Source of the DNA: JAICMB01 sp963838885
Lineage (GTDB): Bacteria; Acidobacteriota; Terriglobia; Bryobacterales; Bryobacteraceae
Direction: 5' to 3'
DNA length: 64,000 bases
Assembly (NCBI GenBank): GCA_963838885.1
Contig: CAWITB010000010.1
Span: forward strand, 15,294 to 79,293
The notes beneath the pieces are model-generated. The model was not told the DNA's origin. It worked only from the letters and a program-made list of their open reading frames with translations, and searched no databases. Below, one piece after another: positions 45,487-54,658 of this stretch (position 1 is its first letter; each line of letters begins with the position of its first letter). The translations under genes were made by a program, and so were the position numbers.

Positions 45487-46929
45487 TTACTGCCCTTGCG
45501 CCAGCGTGTAGCCGGGCTGGCCGTCGTAGCTCCGCAAGCTTTCCGTTTTCACGATATCGAGGCCCTGGTCGAGCACGCGCCCGAGCAGCGCCAGCGTCTG
45601 ACGCGATGTTACGCCGTTGGCGCCCGTGAAACGGCAGCGGAAGCTTTCGGTGCAGAACGTCTCCGGCATGCCGTCGGGCCAGACTTTGACGCCGCGGTTG
45701 TCGATCATGGTGAGATTCAGGCCCTCGCCGTTTGCTTTCTCGACGGTTTCGGCCAGCCGCTTCGGATCGAGCGAAGGCCACGCTACATAGATATCGATTC
45801 CATCGAGACTGGTATCGGCGGCCCGCCGGGCAGCCTGTTCGGGGCGCGCCGCTTTCGAGGGCGCCGCCCGGTAATGGGCGGGTTTCAGCGTGTGCGGCGT
45901 TTTGCCGAGGCGATCGACGACGGCTTGCGCGAACTCCTTCGTCCCGACCTTCTGCTTACTCTGGCCTTCGGTGTAGACGTCGTAGGTATGAACGCCGTCT
46001 TCCATCGTCGCGAGCCAGGCGTTGTGAACGCGCTCCGCCACATCGTGCTGTTCGATATGCACCAGCATCAGCACGGCTCCCAGCAGCAGTCCCGAGGGAT
46101 TGGCGAGATTCTGGCCGGCGCGGCGCGGCGCCGAGCCGTGAATCGCTTCGAACATGGCGCATTGCGTGCCCACGTTCGAAGAGCCCGCCAAGCCCACCGA
46201 TCCGGCAATCTGCGCCGCCACATCGGAGAGAATATCGCCGTAGAGGTTCGGCATTACGAGCACATCGAACGCTTCCGGCGTATCGGCCATTTTCGCGGCG
46301 CCGATGTCCACAATCCAGTGTTCCTTCTCGATCTCCGGATAATCCCGGCCGATCTCGTCGAACACCTTGTGGAAGAGACCGTCGGTCATCTTCATGATGT
46401 TGTCTTTGGTGAAGCACGTCACCTTCTTGCGGTTGTGCCGCAGCGCATATTCGAAGGCGTAGCGTACGATCTTCTCGGAGCCAGGCCGGGTAATCAGCTT
46501 GAGACACTCGACGACGTTTTCACTCAGGCGGTACTCCATGCCGGCGTAGGTGTCCTCTTCGTTTTCCCGCACCACGACCAGGTCCATGCCGGGATGCTTC
46601 GTCTTCACAAACGGGTAATAGGCAACGCAGGGACGCACGTTGGCGTAGAGGCCCAGCATCTTGCGCGTGGTGACGTTGAGGCTCTTGAACCCGCCGCCCT
46701 GAGGAGTCGTGATCGGCGCTTTCAGAAATACCTTGGTGCGCCGCAGCGATTCCCATGCGCTTGGCTCGATGCCGGCGGAGTTGCCGCGCAGATACACCTT
46801 CTCGCCGATCTCAATGACTTCGGTTTCGATCCGCGCGCCGGCTGCCTCTAGAATGTGGAGCGTCGCCGCCATGATCTCCGGGCCGATGCCGTCGCCGTAG
46901 GCGACCGTGATGGGAGTTCGAGTAGCCAT
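45487..46929 (-). CDS. icd: Isocitrate dehydrogenase (NADP-type, Thermus-like long form)
   Basis: The 480-residue enzyme has ITVAYGDGIGPEIM, the substrate loop NVRPCVAYYPFVKTKHPGMD, VVRENEEDTYAGMEYR, NLYGDILSDVAAQIAGS and HGSAPRRAGQNLANPSG. A C-terminal extension of about 130 residues is typical of the type found in Thermus and many Acidobacteriota. It oxidises isocitrate to 2-oxoglutarate. The ATG at 46929 is preferred to an upstream TTG at 46935. Confidence 0.93.
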   Translation of the reverse strand: MATRTPITVAYGDGIGPEIMAATLHILEAAGARIETEVIEIGEKVYLRGNSAGIEPSAWESLRRTKVFLKAPITTPQGGGFKSLNVTTRKMLGLYANVRPCVAYYPFVKTKHPGMDLVVVRENEEDTYAGMEYRLSENVVECLKLITRPGSEKIVRYAFEYALRHNRKKVTCFTKDNIMKMTDGLFHKVFDEIGRDYPEIEKEHWIVDIGAAKMADTPEAFDVLVMPNLYGDILSDVAAQIAGSVGLAGSSNVGTQCAMFEAIHGSAPRRAGQNLANPSGLLLGAVLMLVHIEQHDVAERVHNAWLATMEDGVHTYDVYTEGQSKQKVGTKEFAQAVVDRLGKTPHTLKPAHYRAAPSKAARPEQAARRAADTSLDGIDIYVAWPSLDPKRLAETVEKANGEGLNLTMIDNRGVKVWPDGMPETFCTESFRCRFTGANGVTSRQTLALLGRVLDQGLDIVKTESLRSYDGQPGYTLAQGQ

Positions 46930-47186
46930 GGTCAAGGGAAAACTAAAGGTAGCACTCCGCCGCGGCGAAGTTGCGGAAGGCGCCGAGGAGGAAGTCTGAA
47001 GGCGGGCGGGAACGGCGAACGTGTTGCAGATGCAGCGATCGGGAGAATCGGTGGACGCCCTCCGGATTGCGGAACGACGTCCGCAGCTGGTGACGGTAAT
47101 GTTCGGGTGCGGAATCAGAGCGGCCGGCGTTCAGGTCCGCGGCGAATCGACCGGTTTAGAGGTCTGGGGCCATGTCCGAGCAGAGT
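46930..47186. other. Intergenic region, no gene seen
   Basis: 257 bases between icd and a beta-propeller-like remnant. The icd promoter should lie near 46930-47000. No other feature was recognised. Confidence 0.3.
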
Positions 47187-47549
47187 CTAGTCAGTGGGGT
47201 CGGCCAGACAGGCGGACCGGCGGCGCCACGTCAGAGATGATTGAACATACTGGCGAGAGGAGATCTCGCCCAGGGCGCCGGCAGCGACTTCTATCACCGA
47301 GGACCGAGCGCGCGACACGAACGTGAAAGCCTTTTGCCCGTTGAAGCCGACGCCGGCGACATAGAGAGAGCCTTGAGCGTCGAGGGCAATCGCGGTTAGG
47401 CGCGGAGATTGCGATTCGGGCATCTGAACCGGCGTCTCGGTAGGCGGGCCAATCGGATCCGCGATCCGCGCCACGTAACCTTGCCCGGCGCGCTGTCCGG
47501 CGACGTAGATGGCGCCGATGTTTCCCCTTGTAACGGCAGCTAATTGCAC
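47187..47549 (-). pseudogene. Remnant of a propeller-repeat (SBBP/NHL-like) protein
   Basis: The fragment contains GNIGAIYVAGQRAGQGYVAR and RLTAIALDAQGSLYVAGVGF then NGQKAFTFVS, matching SBBP or NHL-type repeat strands of large acidobacterial propeller proteins. There is no start signal and no full repeat array. It is probably a leftover of a longer gene. Confidence 0.4.
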
Positions 47550-47982
47550 ATCGACGGGGAAGACGACTTCCGCGCGATGTTTGGCGCAAGGAGACAGGCC
47601 GCCAAGAGCGTGGAGATCCTGTAGCGCTCAACAATGTTTGCCTAGATCTAACATCAACGTGGCAAGACTTGCCTTCCATCGCGCCGTCAGCGCCCATGCA
47701 GGCTTCCATCAAGGCAATCGCCTGGCTGAGCGACACTCATTGAAAGCATGCAGCTCTTGAGGGCGGTCCGCGAGCGACCGAGAATCGAATAACTGCAAGA
47801 TTTCTTCATGCGTCCCTAGCCCGCCAAGGGACGTGTCATCGGCCGATCTCAATGCAACTGAAATCTCGAGATCGCTTGCAATGACGGCGGTCATTCCGGG
47901 AATCGCCATGGTGAGATTGGGAGGCGTTGACGCACGGTGAAATGGCCTCTATAAATCTTCCCAAATTCAGCGAGGCAAAACA
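47550..47982. other. Intergenic region, no gene seen
   Basis: 433 bases without a supported gene. The promoter of the VOC gene should lie near its 3' end; a GAGG ribosome site precedes the ATG at 47983. Confidence 0.35.
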
Positions 47983-48918
47983 ATGAAGAAAATCGCCGCC
48001 GTCCTTAGCCTGCTCGCTCTGCCTGCAGTGCACGCGGCCGGGCAGCCGCAGCGCCCGAAGATTCTGGGTATTGCTCACATGGCGTTCTACGTTTCCGATC
48101 TCGCGAAGGCACGGATGTTCTGGACGGACTTCCTCGGTTACCAGGAATGCTTCAACCTGAAGCGCAAGGACAGTAACGACGTTCGTATCGCCTTTATAAA
48201 GATCAACGATACCCAATATGTCGAGTTATTCGCGGAGAAGCCGCGCACCGCGGGCGTAATGCTGAATCATATCTCGTTCTATACCGAAAACGCGGATGCG
48301 ATGCGGGACTATCTCGCGGCCGAAGGCGTCAAAGTTCCCGATAAGGTAGGCAAGGGGAAGACCGGCAACAAGAACTTCAATATTACGGACCCGGACGGTA
48401 ACATCGTCGAGATTGTCGAATATGAGCCCGATAGCTGGACCGCGCGCGAGATCGGGAAATTTATGCCGGAGGCGCGAATCTCCGATCACATCCGGCACGT
48501 GGGCGTGAAGATCGGTTCGTTGTCGGCGGCAAACGGCTTTTATCACGGTATCCTCGGCTTCCATGAAATCTGGCGCGGCGGCGGCTCGCCAACCGTTCTG
48601 AGCTGGACCAACATGCAGGTTTCCGATGGTTCCGATTATCTGGAATTCATGCTTCAGGGGCCAAATCCCAACCCTTCGAAGAACGGCACGAAAAATCATC
48701 TCTGTCTGGTGGTTCCGGATTGCCGCCGAGCGGCCGCCATTCTCAAAGCCCGGCCCGCTTCCAAGAATTTCAAGATGGAGGACATGAAGGTCGGCGTCAA
48801 TAGAAAGCGCCAGGTCAACCTCTACGATCCGGACGGTTCGCGCGTGGAATTGATGGAGCCGAACACAGTGGATGGCAGGCCCACGCAGCCGTCCAACGCT
48901 CCGCCGCCTATACAATGA
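47983..48918 (+). CDS. Exported two-domain VOC (glyoxalase/dioxygenase-fold) protein
   Basis: The 311-residue protein has a signal peptide (MKKIAAVLSLLALPAVHAAG) and two vicinal-oxygen-chelate domains. The first is about residues 30-150: GIAHMAFYVSDLAKARMFWT ... DPDGNIVEIVEYEPD. The second is about 168-295: IRHVGVKIGSLSAANGFYHG ... DPDGSRVELMEP. His and Glu positions of the metal site are present in both (AHMAF/VEIVEY and RHVGV/RVELME). Cytoplasmic relatives are glyoxalases and extradiol dioxygenases. The exported role is unknown. No operon partner is visible. Confidence 0.83.
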   Translation: MKKIAAVLSLLALPAVHAAGQPQRPKILGIAHMAFYVSDLAKARMFWTDFLGYQECFNLKRKDSNDVRIAFIKINDTQYVELFAEKPRTAGVMLNHISFYTENADAMRDYLAAEGVKVPDKVGKGKTGNKNFNITDPDGNIVEIVEYEPDSWTAREIGKFMPEARISDHIRHVGVKIGSLSAANGFYHGILGFHEIWRGGGSPTVLSWTNMQVSDGSDYLEFMLQGPNPNPSKNGTKNHLCLVVPDCRRAAAILKARPASKNFKMEDMKVGVNRKRQVNLYDPDGSRVELMEPNTVDGRPTQPSNAPPPIQ

Positions 48919-49482
48919 TCGGCGTGTTGGACCAACGATCGCGAAAACACGCGGAATGGCCGACGCAAGGACGCGTTGGCTTAAAGGCCCAGCATCTCGC
49001 GCGTTGGGGTGGTGAGAAGTCTTGAGATGTTCCTGAAGCACCCATTACGAGTCCCAGGGCGGCGGGTTCAATAGCATCGGTTTCGATCCGCGCGCCGGCC
49101 GCATCTGGAATCGAGAGCCGTCGCCGCCATGGCTAGGCGAACGCAGCAGTTTGGAGCTCATAGGCGTGAACCGCTCGAAACCGATGGAGTGAAACGCGGC
49201 GGTGATCATCGACGAATTGAGACCACTTGTCGAGAACGGCTCACTCGATCGACCCCGCTGAAAGGCGCCCCTCGACGGATTTGCAGCGGCATAGGATTGC
49301 GTGCTCGGGCGGCCTAAGATAGTCTAACCGGTATCTTGAAACGACCGCGGAACGCGCGGCCGTTCTTGACGGAGCATCTGTCATTCGGAAAATGATCTAA
49401 CACTTCTTTACAGAGCGCGCGGTAACGGGAGAGCGCTTGCGCACGCTTCTGATTACAGAACCCAACAATCAGGAGACAACCT
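48919..49482. other. Non-coding stretch containing an icd-like N-terminal fragment (49079-49131)
   Basis: About 53 bases at 49079-49131 match the 5' region of icd (46823-46874) at roughly 44 positions. On the minus strand they encode MAAT and, one frame over, DAAGARIETDAIEP, similar to EAAGARIETEVIE of icd. This is a decayed fragment of an isocitrate/isopropylmalate-dehydrogenase paralogue. The remainder, including the AT-richer 49310-49480, shows no gene. Confidence 0.45.
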
Positions 49483-49854
49483 TTGAAAAATACATGGATT
49501 TACAGAACGCTTGCAGGCGCGCTCTTCGCATCAGCGATGGCGATCAGCGGCTCGGCTGGGCCTATCCCCCAACAGATCAAGGTTACGCTGCCGTATCCTG
49601 TGATGATCGGCAGCACACAAGCGCCCGCGGGAGAGTACGCGATTCAGGTGCTTAGCGATGCGGCGAGCGGCCCATTAATGCTGTTCTCCTCAAGAAACGG
49701 ATTTGCGGTTGAAGCATTCGCGACGGCCATCCCGCTCAATGGCAGGGCAATCAGCTCGAAAACCGAGATCGTGTTGAAGCGGCAGGGAGACACCCGCGAA
49801 CTGGATAAGATCCTGGTCGAAGGCCGGGACATCGGTTACGAGTTTCTGAAGTAG
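49483..49854 (+). CDS. Small exported protein of unknown function
   Basis: The start is a TTG at 49483 preceded by AGGAG at a 7-base distance. The 123-residue product has a signal peptide (KNTWIYRTLAGALFASAMAI). The mature beta-rich domain reads QQIKVTLPYPVMIGSTQAPAG then EYAIQVLSDAAS, ending VEGRDIGYEFLK. The pattern V.LPYPV..GS...PAGEY.I recurs in secreted acidobacterial proteins without known role. It precedes the HupE operon by about 120 bases and may belong to it. Confidence 0.7.
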   Translation: MKNTWIYRTLAGALFASAMAISGSAGPIPQQIKVTLPYPVMIGSTQAPAGEYAIQVLSDAASGPLMLFSSRNGFAVEAFATAIPLNGRAISSKTEIVLKRQGDTRELDKILVEGRDIGYEFLK

Positions 49855-49972
49855 CTCTACCCTACCCGGGGGCTAATGCGCTTGCTGTCCAGATTGCTAC
49901 ATGCCGCTCCGACAAACCCCGGTGCTACGTTTGCGGTCACGTCTGCGGGCTCTCAACGCGTTGGCCCTCTCG

Positions 49973-51268
49973 ATGACGACAGTTGCGCGATGGCAGGTTC
50001 GCGCTGTGCCTAGAAGTTCGCTTTCGATCGCGCTCATACTGTGTTGCGCCGGCGTTCAGGCTCCCGCTTCGGCGCATTCCATGGATCAAGCAGCCGTCCT
50101 GCTCGATTTCCGGGACAGCGCGATCGAAGCCGAGCTGCAGCTACCGATTGAACGATTGCAAGCCGCTATCGGCGCGCCCATCACTCAGCACAGCATCGAG
50201 CTGGAGCCGGCTCGCATCAGGAGGTACATTCTTCGTCGTTTCTCGGCCGCCCTTCCTGACGGCCGAGAATTTGGAGCTGAAATAAACGCTCCTCTTCGTT
50301 TGTCCAGCATCGAAGGCGGTTCGTATCTCGTCGCGCGCCTTCGCCTCACGCCGCCGGCTGACGCGGGCGCAAATCTTTTCGACTTAAGGTGGGACCCTCC
50401 TCTCGATCGCCTTCCGTCGCAGGTGATCCTGGTCTCGATCCGCACCGACTGGCGGACGAGCACATTCGCGAATAACCCGCAGTTGCTCGGAGTGCTCCGT
50501 GGCGGCAGCCGGTCCGTCCGCGTGGATCGCAGAGATGGGACGTGGTGGCGTGGCTTTGAAAGCTTGTTCAAACTCGGTATGCGCCACATCGCCGAAGGGA
50601 CCGATCATCTTCTGTTCCTGCTCGTGCTGCTGCTTCCCGCGCCCCTTTTTGTTTTGCATGCGCGCTGGGCGAGCTACTCCGGAATACGCCCATGCCTTTG
50701 GCGCATCGGCAAGGTGGTCACGGCCTTCACGGCTGGACATTCCATCACTCTCGCCTCTGGCGCTATGGATCTCTTTCATGTTCCGAGCCGCCCTATCGAG
50801 GCGCTGATCGCAGCTTCGATACTCGTTTCCGCCGTGCACGCGCTCCGTCCGTTATTTCCGGGCCGGGAAGCCGTGATCGCCGGCTGCTTCGGGCTCGTCC
50901 ACGGTCTGGCGTTTGCGACAACGCTAGCCGGCCTTGGCCTCGGCCGCTGGGAACGCGCCGCTGGCATATTCGGCTTCAACGCCGGCATTGAGGCCATGCA
51001 ACTCGTAGTGGTCGCCGCCGCGTTGCCCTCACTGATTCTGTTGAGCCGGACGCGTCTGTATACGGCGATCAGAATCACCGGCGCCCTCTTTGCCGGCGCT
51101 GCCGCAACCGGATGGATTGCGCAGCGCCTCTGGAATGTTCCGAATCCCGTCGACCCGCTCGTAATGGCAATTGCCGAACGCGCCGCTTGGGTCGCGATCG
51201 GACTAACATCGCTGGGTTTTGTCGCCCGAAATTCACCGCGGCTCGGAAGGAGCTCTCTACGCAAATGA
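49973..51268 (+). CDS. HupE/UreJ-family membrane protein with an extracytoplasmic N-terminal domain
   Basis: From the ATG at 49973 (49901 is an alternative) the 431-residue product has a signal segment and a soluble domain of about 170 residues. A C-terminal membrane domain of six or seven spans starts at FKLGMRHIAEGTDHLLFLLVL and includes AFTAGHSITLASG and GLVHGLAFATTL. The GxxHIxxGxDHLLF and GHS/GxxHG motifs are those of HupE/UreJ proteins, linked in other bacteria to nickel or cobalt uptake. It is coupled to the DUF3500 gene by an ATGA overlap. Confidence 0.82.
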   Translation: MTTVARWQVRAVPRSSLSIALILCCAGVQAPASAHSMDQAAVLLDFRDSAIEAELQLPIERLQAAIGAPITQHSIELEPARIRRYILRRFSAALPDGREFGAEINAPLRLSSIEGGSYLVARLRLTPPADAGANLFDLRWDPPLDRLPSQVILVSIRTDWRTSTFANNPQLLGVLRGGSRSVRVDRRDGTWWRGFESLFKLGMRHIAEGTDHLLFLLVLLLPAPLFVLHARWASYSGIRPCLWRIGKVVTAFTAGHSITLASGAMDLFHVPSRPIEALIAASILVSAVHALRPLFPGREAVIAGCFGLVHGLAFATTLAGLGLGRWERAAGIFGFNAGIEAMQLVVVAAALPSLILLSRTRLYTAIRITGALFAGAAATGWIAQRLWNVPNPVDPLVMAIAERAAWVAIGLTSLGFVARNSPRLGRSSLRK

Positions 51269-52266
51269 TCCGATTATCAATCCTGGTTTTGTTATCGCTA
51301 TCCGCTGCCATGGCGCAAACAGCAACGTCCCGAATCGTGAGCGCCGCGAACACGTTCCTTTCGACGCTCGATCACAAACAGCGGCAAACCGTGCTGTTTG
51401 CATTCGACGATCAAAAGCAGCGGACGCGCTGGTCCAACCTCCCGGTTGCAATGATTGAACGCGCGGGGCTGAGCATGGGAGAGCTGAAAGCCGGCCAGCG
51501 TTCCGCCGCACTGGCTCTTATTGCTTCCGCGCTCAGCAGCCGGGGCTTCGAGAAGGTTCAGCAGATCATGGAAGGCGACGAGATCCTGAAGTCCAACGAA
51601 CGAAACAACCCAATATTCGGCAAGGATCTCTACTACATTTCTATCCTCGGCACGCCCTCCGAAAGCGATCCTTGGATGGTACAGTTCGGGGGCCACCATC
51701 TCGCGCTCAATATTACTATCGCCGGTGAACGCGGCGTCCTAACGCCGACCCTGACCGGCGCACAACCTGCTCTCTACGCCATCAACGGCAAAACCGTCCG
51801 CCCACTCGGCCAGGAGAGCGATAAGGCTTTCGCGTTACTGAACGCGCTCGACGATAGTCAACGGAATCAAGCGATTCTGAGCTACCGTTTGGCCGATCTG
51901 GTGCTCGGGCCCGGGCAAGATGGCAAAACCATCCAACCGGAGGGACTGAAAGCTTCGGCGATGAACGAGCGGCAGCGCGCCATGCTGATCGATGTCATAT
52001 CGGAGTGGTCGGGCATTATTCACGCGAGCGCGGCGGCAGCGCGTATGAGGGAGCTTAAAGCCGACATCGACGAGACTTGGTTCGCGTGGAGCGGCCCGGC
52101 AACCGTTACTCCAGGGAGCAACATCACAGCCTATTACCGTATTCAGGGACCGCATCTCGTCATCGAGTACGCGCCTCAACGGCTGGGCGGCGATCCTTCG
52201 ATGCACGTCCATACGATGTACCGGGATCCGACGAACGACTACGGCCGAAAGTTCACCGCAAAATGA
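51265..52266 (+). CDS. Exported DUF3500 protein
   Basis: The 333-residue protein has a signal peptide (MIRLSILVLLSLSAAMAQ). The DUF3500 pattern follows: LSTLDHKQRQTVLFAFDD, RTRWSNLPV, WMVQFGGHHLALNITIAGE, LTPTLTGAQPALY, TWFAWSG, and the C-terminal YYRIQGPHLVIEYAPQ ... HVHTMYRDPTNDYGRKF. Paired His residues (GGHH, HVH) could bind a metal. DUF3500 has no assigned activity. It is fused by overlapping stop/start codons to both neighbours. Confidence 0.85.
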   Translation: MIRLSILVLLSLSAAMAQTATSRIVSAANTFLSTLDHKQRQTVLFAFDDQKQRTRWSNLPVAMIERAGLSMGELKAGQRSAALALIASALSSRGFEKVQQIMEGDEILKSNERNNPIFGKDLYYISILGTPSESDPWMVQFGGHHLALNITIAGERGVLTPTLTGAQPALYAINGKTVRPLGQESDKAFALLNALDDSQRNQAILSYRLADLVLGPGQDGKTIQPEGLKASAMNERQRAMLIDVISEWSGIIHASAAAARMRELKADIDETWFAWSGPATVTPGSNITAYYRIQGPHLVIEYAPQRLGGDPSMHVHTMYRDPTNDYGRKFTAK

Positions 52267-52922
52267 ACGCGAGGCGCGCTTTTTCTACCGCGATTCTGTG
52301 CGCCGGGATGCCTGTTTTTGCGCACAGGTTGGACGAGTATCTGCAGGCCACGATCATGTCAGTTGAGAAAGACCGTGTTCAAGCGCAGATTTGTCTGACC
52401 CCAGGTGTCGCCGTTTTTCCGACTGTGCTTGCGGCTATCGATACCGATAGGGACGGAGTCATTTCAGAAGCCGAGCAGCGGGCTTACGCTGGGCGGGTGC
52501 TTCGGGATTTGTTAGTCACCATTGACGGCGATCCTTTGAAACCACGGCTGACCTCCCTGCAATTTCCAACAATTGAAGAGATGAAAGAAGGACGCGGCGA
52601 GATCCAGATCGAGTTCAACGCCGATCTGCCTCCGAACGGCCCCAACCGAAAACTAATCTTCGAAAATCATCACCAAAGCCAAATTGCGGCCTATCAGGTG
52701 AATTGTCTGGTTCCGCGCGATCCCGATATTCGAATCCTCGCGCAGAATCGAAATTACTCGCAGTCGCACTATGAATTGGATTATGCGCAGGCTGGCGTTC
52801 GTTCGATTCGCGACTGGCTCGGCACGGTGGCGGTGCTTCTGTTTGTGTGGCTCGCATTGTGGTGGAGCAGGAAACGGGAGAAAATCACGAACAAGTCAAC
52901 ACCACTTCATAACATGAACTGA
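52263..52922 (+). CDS. Exported EF-hand-like protein with a C-terminal membrane anchor
   Basis: The 219-residue protein begins with a signal peptide ending FAHRLDEYLQATIMSV. It contains an EF-hand loop DTDRDGVISEAEQ at about residues 62-74 and ends with a membrane span (TVAVLLFVWLALWW) and a basic tail. The HRLDEYLQATI start resembles the N-terminal soluble domain of HupE_2 proteins, so it may be a calcium-responsive partner of the first gene. It overlaps DUF3500 by 4 bases. It is not a recognised named family. Confidence 0.72.
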   Translation: MNARRAFSTAILCAGMPVFAHRLDEYLQATIMSVEKDRVQAQICLTPGVAVFPTVLAAIDTDRDGVISEAEQRAYAGRVLRDLLVTIDGDPLKPRLTSLQFPTIEEMKEGRGEIQIEFNADLPPNGPNRKLIFENHHQSQIAAYQVNCLVPRDPDIRILAQNRNYSQSHYELDYAQAGVRSIRDWLGTVAVLLFVWLALWWSRKREKITNKSTPLHNMN

Positions 52923-53033
52923 AGACAGGTCCGCGTCTATAAACACATCGGATGCAGCGGAGAAATCCGGGCTGTCCTCGTCGGTGGTGGAGACTCCCCG
53001 CCCCGCAAGTCGAAATCAATCGTACGCCGGCCA

Positions 53034-54620
53034 CTAACCCTGGACGCGTTTCTCTTTTCCCGCCCAGAATTTCTCTCTTAAGAGAAGCTTGCGGATCTTG
53101 CCGGTCCCCGTCTTGGGCAGCGGCTCCTCGGCAAACTCAACCACTCGCGGCAGCTTGAACTTTCCGAGGCGGCCCTCCAGAAATTCCAAAAGGGCGTCGC
53201 ACGTGAGCGACGATCCCGGTTTGCGCACCACCACCGCGACCGGCACTTCGCCCCATTTTTCGTGCGGCGCGGCGACCACCGCGCATTCGAATACCTCGGG
53301 GTGCGCGAAGATGGCCTTCTCCACTTCAAGCGAGGAAATATTCTCGCCACCGCTGATGATGATCTCTTTCTTGCGGTCCACGATATGGATGTAGCCGTCC
53401 TCGTCCCACACGGCCATGTCGCCGGTATGGAACCACGGTCCGGTCATCACGGCCGCCGTCGCGTCCGGCTCCTTGTAATAACCTTCCATGATGTGATCGC
53501 CCATGGCGACCACTTCGCCGATGGCCTGCATGTCCTTGGGAACGTCGTTCATGTGCGGATCGACCACGCGAACGCATACGCCCGGCACCGGCCAGCCGGC
53601 CATGGCGTGGCGGCGATAACGCTCCGGCCCTTCGTCCGGGATGCCGCGTTTGCGGCGCGCCGACGTGAGGACTGGCGCTGTCTCGGTAAGTCCGTAGCCT
53701 CCGAAGGCTTCACAGTGGAAAGCGGTTTCGATGCGTTCGATCAGCTCCGGCGAGGACGCGGCTCCGCCCAGCATGATCTGACGCATGCTCGACAAATCGT
53801 ATTCACCAATATCCGGAGCGTTGAGCAGCGCGTTGGCCATGGTTGGAACCAGGCTCATATGAGTGGCGCGATGCTGCTCGATTAGCTTGAATACTCCGGT
53901 GGGCTCAAAACGGCGCACCATAATCTGCTTGATGCCCAGCATGGTGGAGGCCTGCGGCCGTCCCCAGCCGTTGGCGTGAAACATCGGAATGGTGTGCAGA
54001 TCCACCATGGTCTCGATTTGTTCGAAGAGTCCGCCGACCGAGAGTGCGTGAAGATATAAGGTGCGGTGGCTGAGCGTTACGCCTTTCGGCGTTCCGGTGC
54101 TGCCGCTGGTATAAAACAGCTCGGCCACGGCGTTTTCGTCGATATCGAAAACGTCAGCGCGCCCGGCGTGCCCCCGATCGAGGATCTCTTCGTAAGTCAT
54201 GTCCGCCGCCGCGGTCTTCTCGCCGGTGGTGACGTAGCGCGCAATGGCTGGGCAGGCCGGCCGCAGTTTTTCGATCAGGGGGAGAAAGTCGTTCTCGAAA
54301 ATCAGCATGCGGGCGCCGGAGTGATTCAAAATGTTGGTTAGCTCGAGCGGCGAGAGGCGCACATTGAGCGGCATCACGATGGCGCGGGCCTGCACCACGC
54401 CGTAGTATCCTTCGAGCAACTCGTGGGTGTTGAAGCTCAGGTACGCCACGCGATCGCCGGGCTCGATACCCGCGGCCGCCAGCCCCGTTGCCAGACGCTC
54501 CGCGCGTTCGCCGAACTGCGCGTACGTAAACTGCTTATCTCCCGAAACGACGCCGATGTCGTTTCCAAACAGGTCCACGGCGCGGTGCAGACAACGAATG
54601 GGAGTCAGTGGCACGAACAT
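53034..54620 (-). CDS. Long-chain acyl-CoA synthetase-like AMP-binding ligase
   Basis: The 528-residue adenylate-forming enzyme has the P-loop YTSGSTGTPKGVTLSH, IPMFHANGWG, GGYGLTETAPVL, WFHTGDMAVWDEDGY, VDRKKEIIISGGENIS and the catalytic lysine in PKTGTGKIRK. It activates a fatty or short-chain acid to its CoA ester (FadD/DmdB-like). It is monocistronic, 38 bases from the DUF4159 gene on the same strand. Length and motifs are complete; chain-length preference is unknown. Confidence 0.9.
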   Translation of the reverse strand: MFVPLTPIRCLHRAVDLFGNDIGVVSGDKQFTYAQFGERAERLATGLAAAGIEPGDRVAYLSFNTHELLEGYYGVVQARAIVMPLNVRLSPLELTNILNHSGARMLIFENDFLPLIEKLRPACPAIARYVTTGEKTAAADMTYEEILDRGHAGRADVFDIDENAVAELFYTSGSTGTPKGVTLSHRTLYLHALSVGGLFEQIETMVDLHTIPMFHANGWGRPQASTMLGIKQIMVRRFEPTGVFKLIEQHRATHMSLVPTMANALLNAPDIGEYDLSSMRQIMLGGAASSPELIERIETAFHCEAFGGYGLTETAPVLTSARRKRGIPDEGPERYRRHAMAGWPVPGVCVRVVDPHMNDVPKDMQAIGEVVAMGDHIMEGYYKEPDATAAVMTGPWFHTGDMAVWDEDGYIHIVDRKKEIIISGGENISSLEVEKAIFAHPEVFECAVVAAPHEKWGEVPVAVVVRKPGSSLTCDALLEFLEGRLGKFKLPRVVEFAEEPLPKTGTGKIRKLLLREKFWAGKEKRVQG

Positions 54621-54658
54621 TGGAACAATCGGATTGTACTACGGGGCCGTCTTACGTC

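Noticed and set aside
47563..47982. Short frames between the propeller remnant and the VOC gene
   Set aside because: They lack ribosome sites, family resemblance and codon bias.
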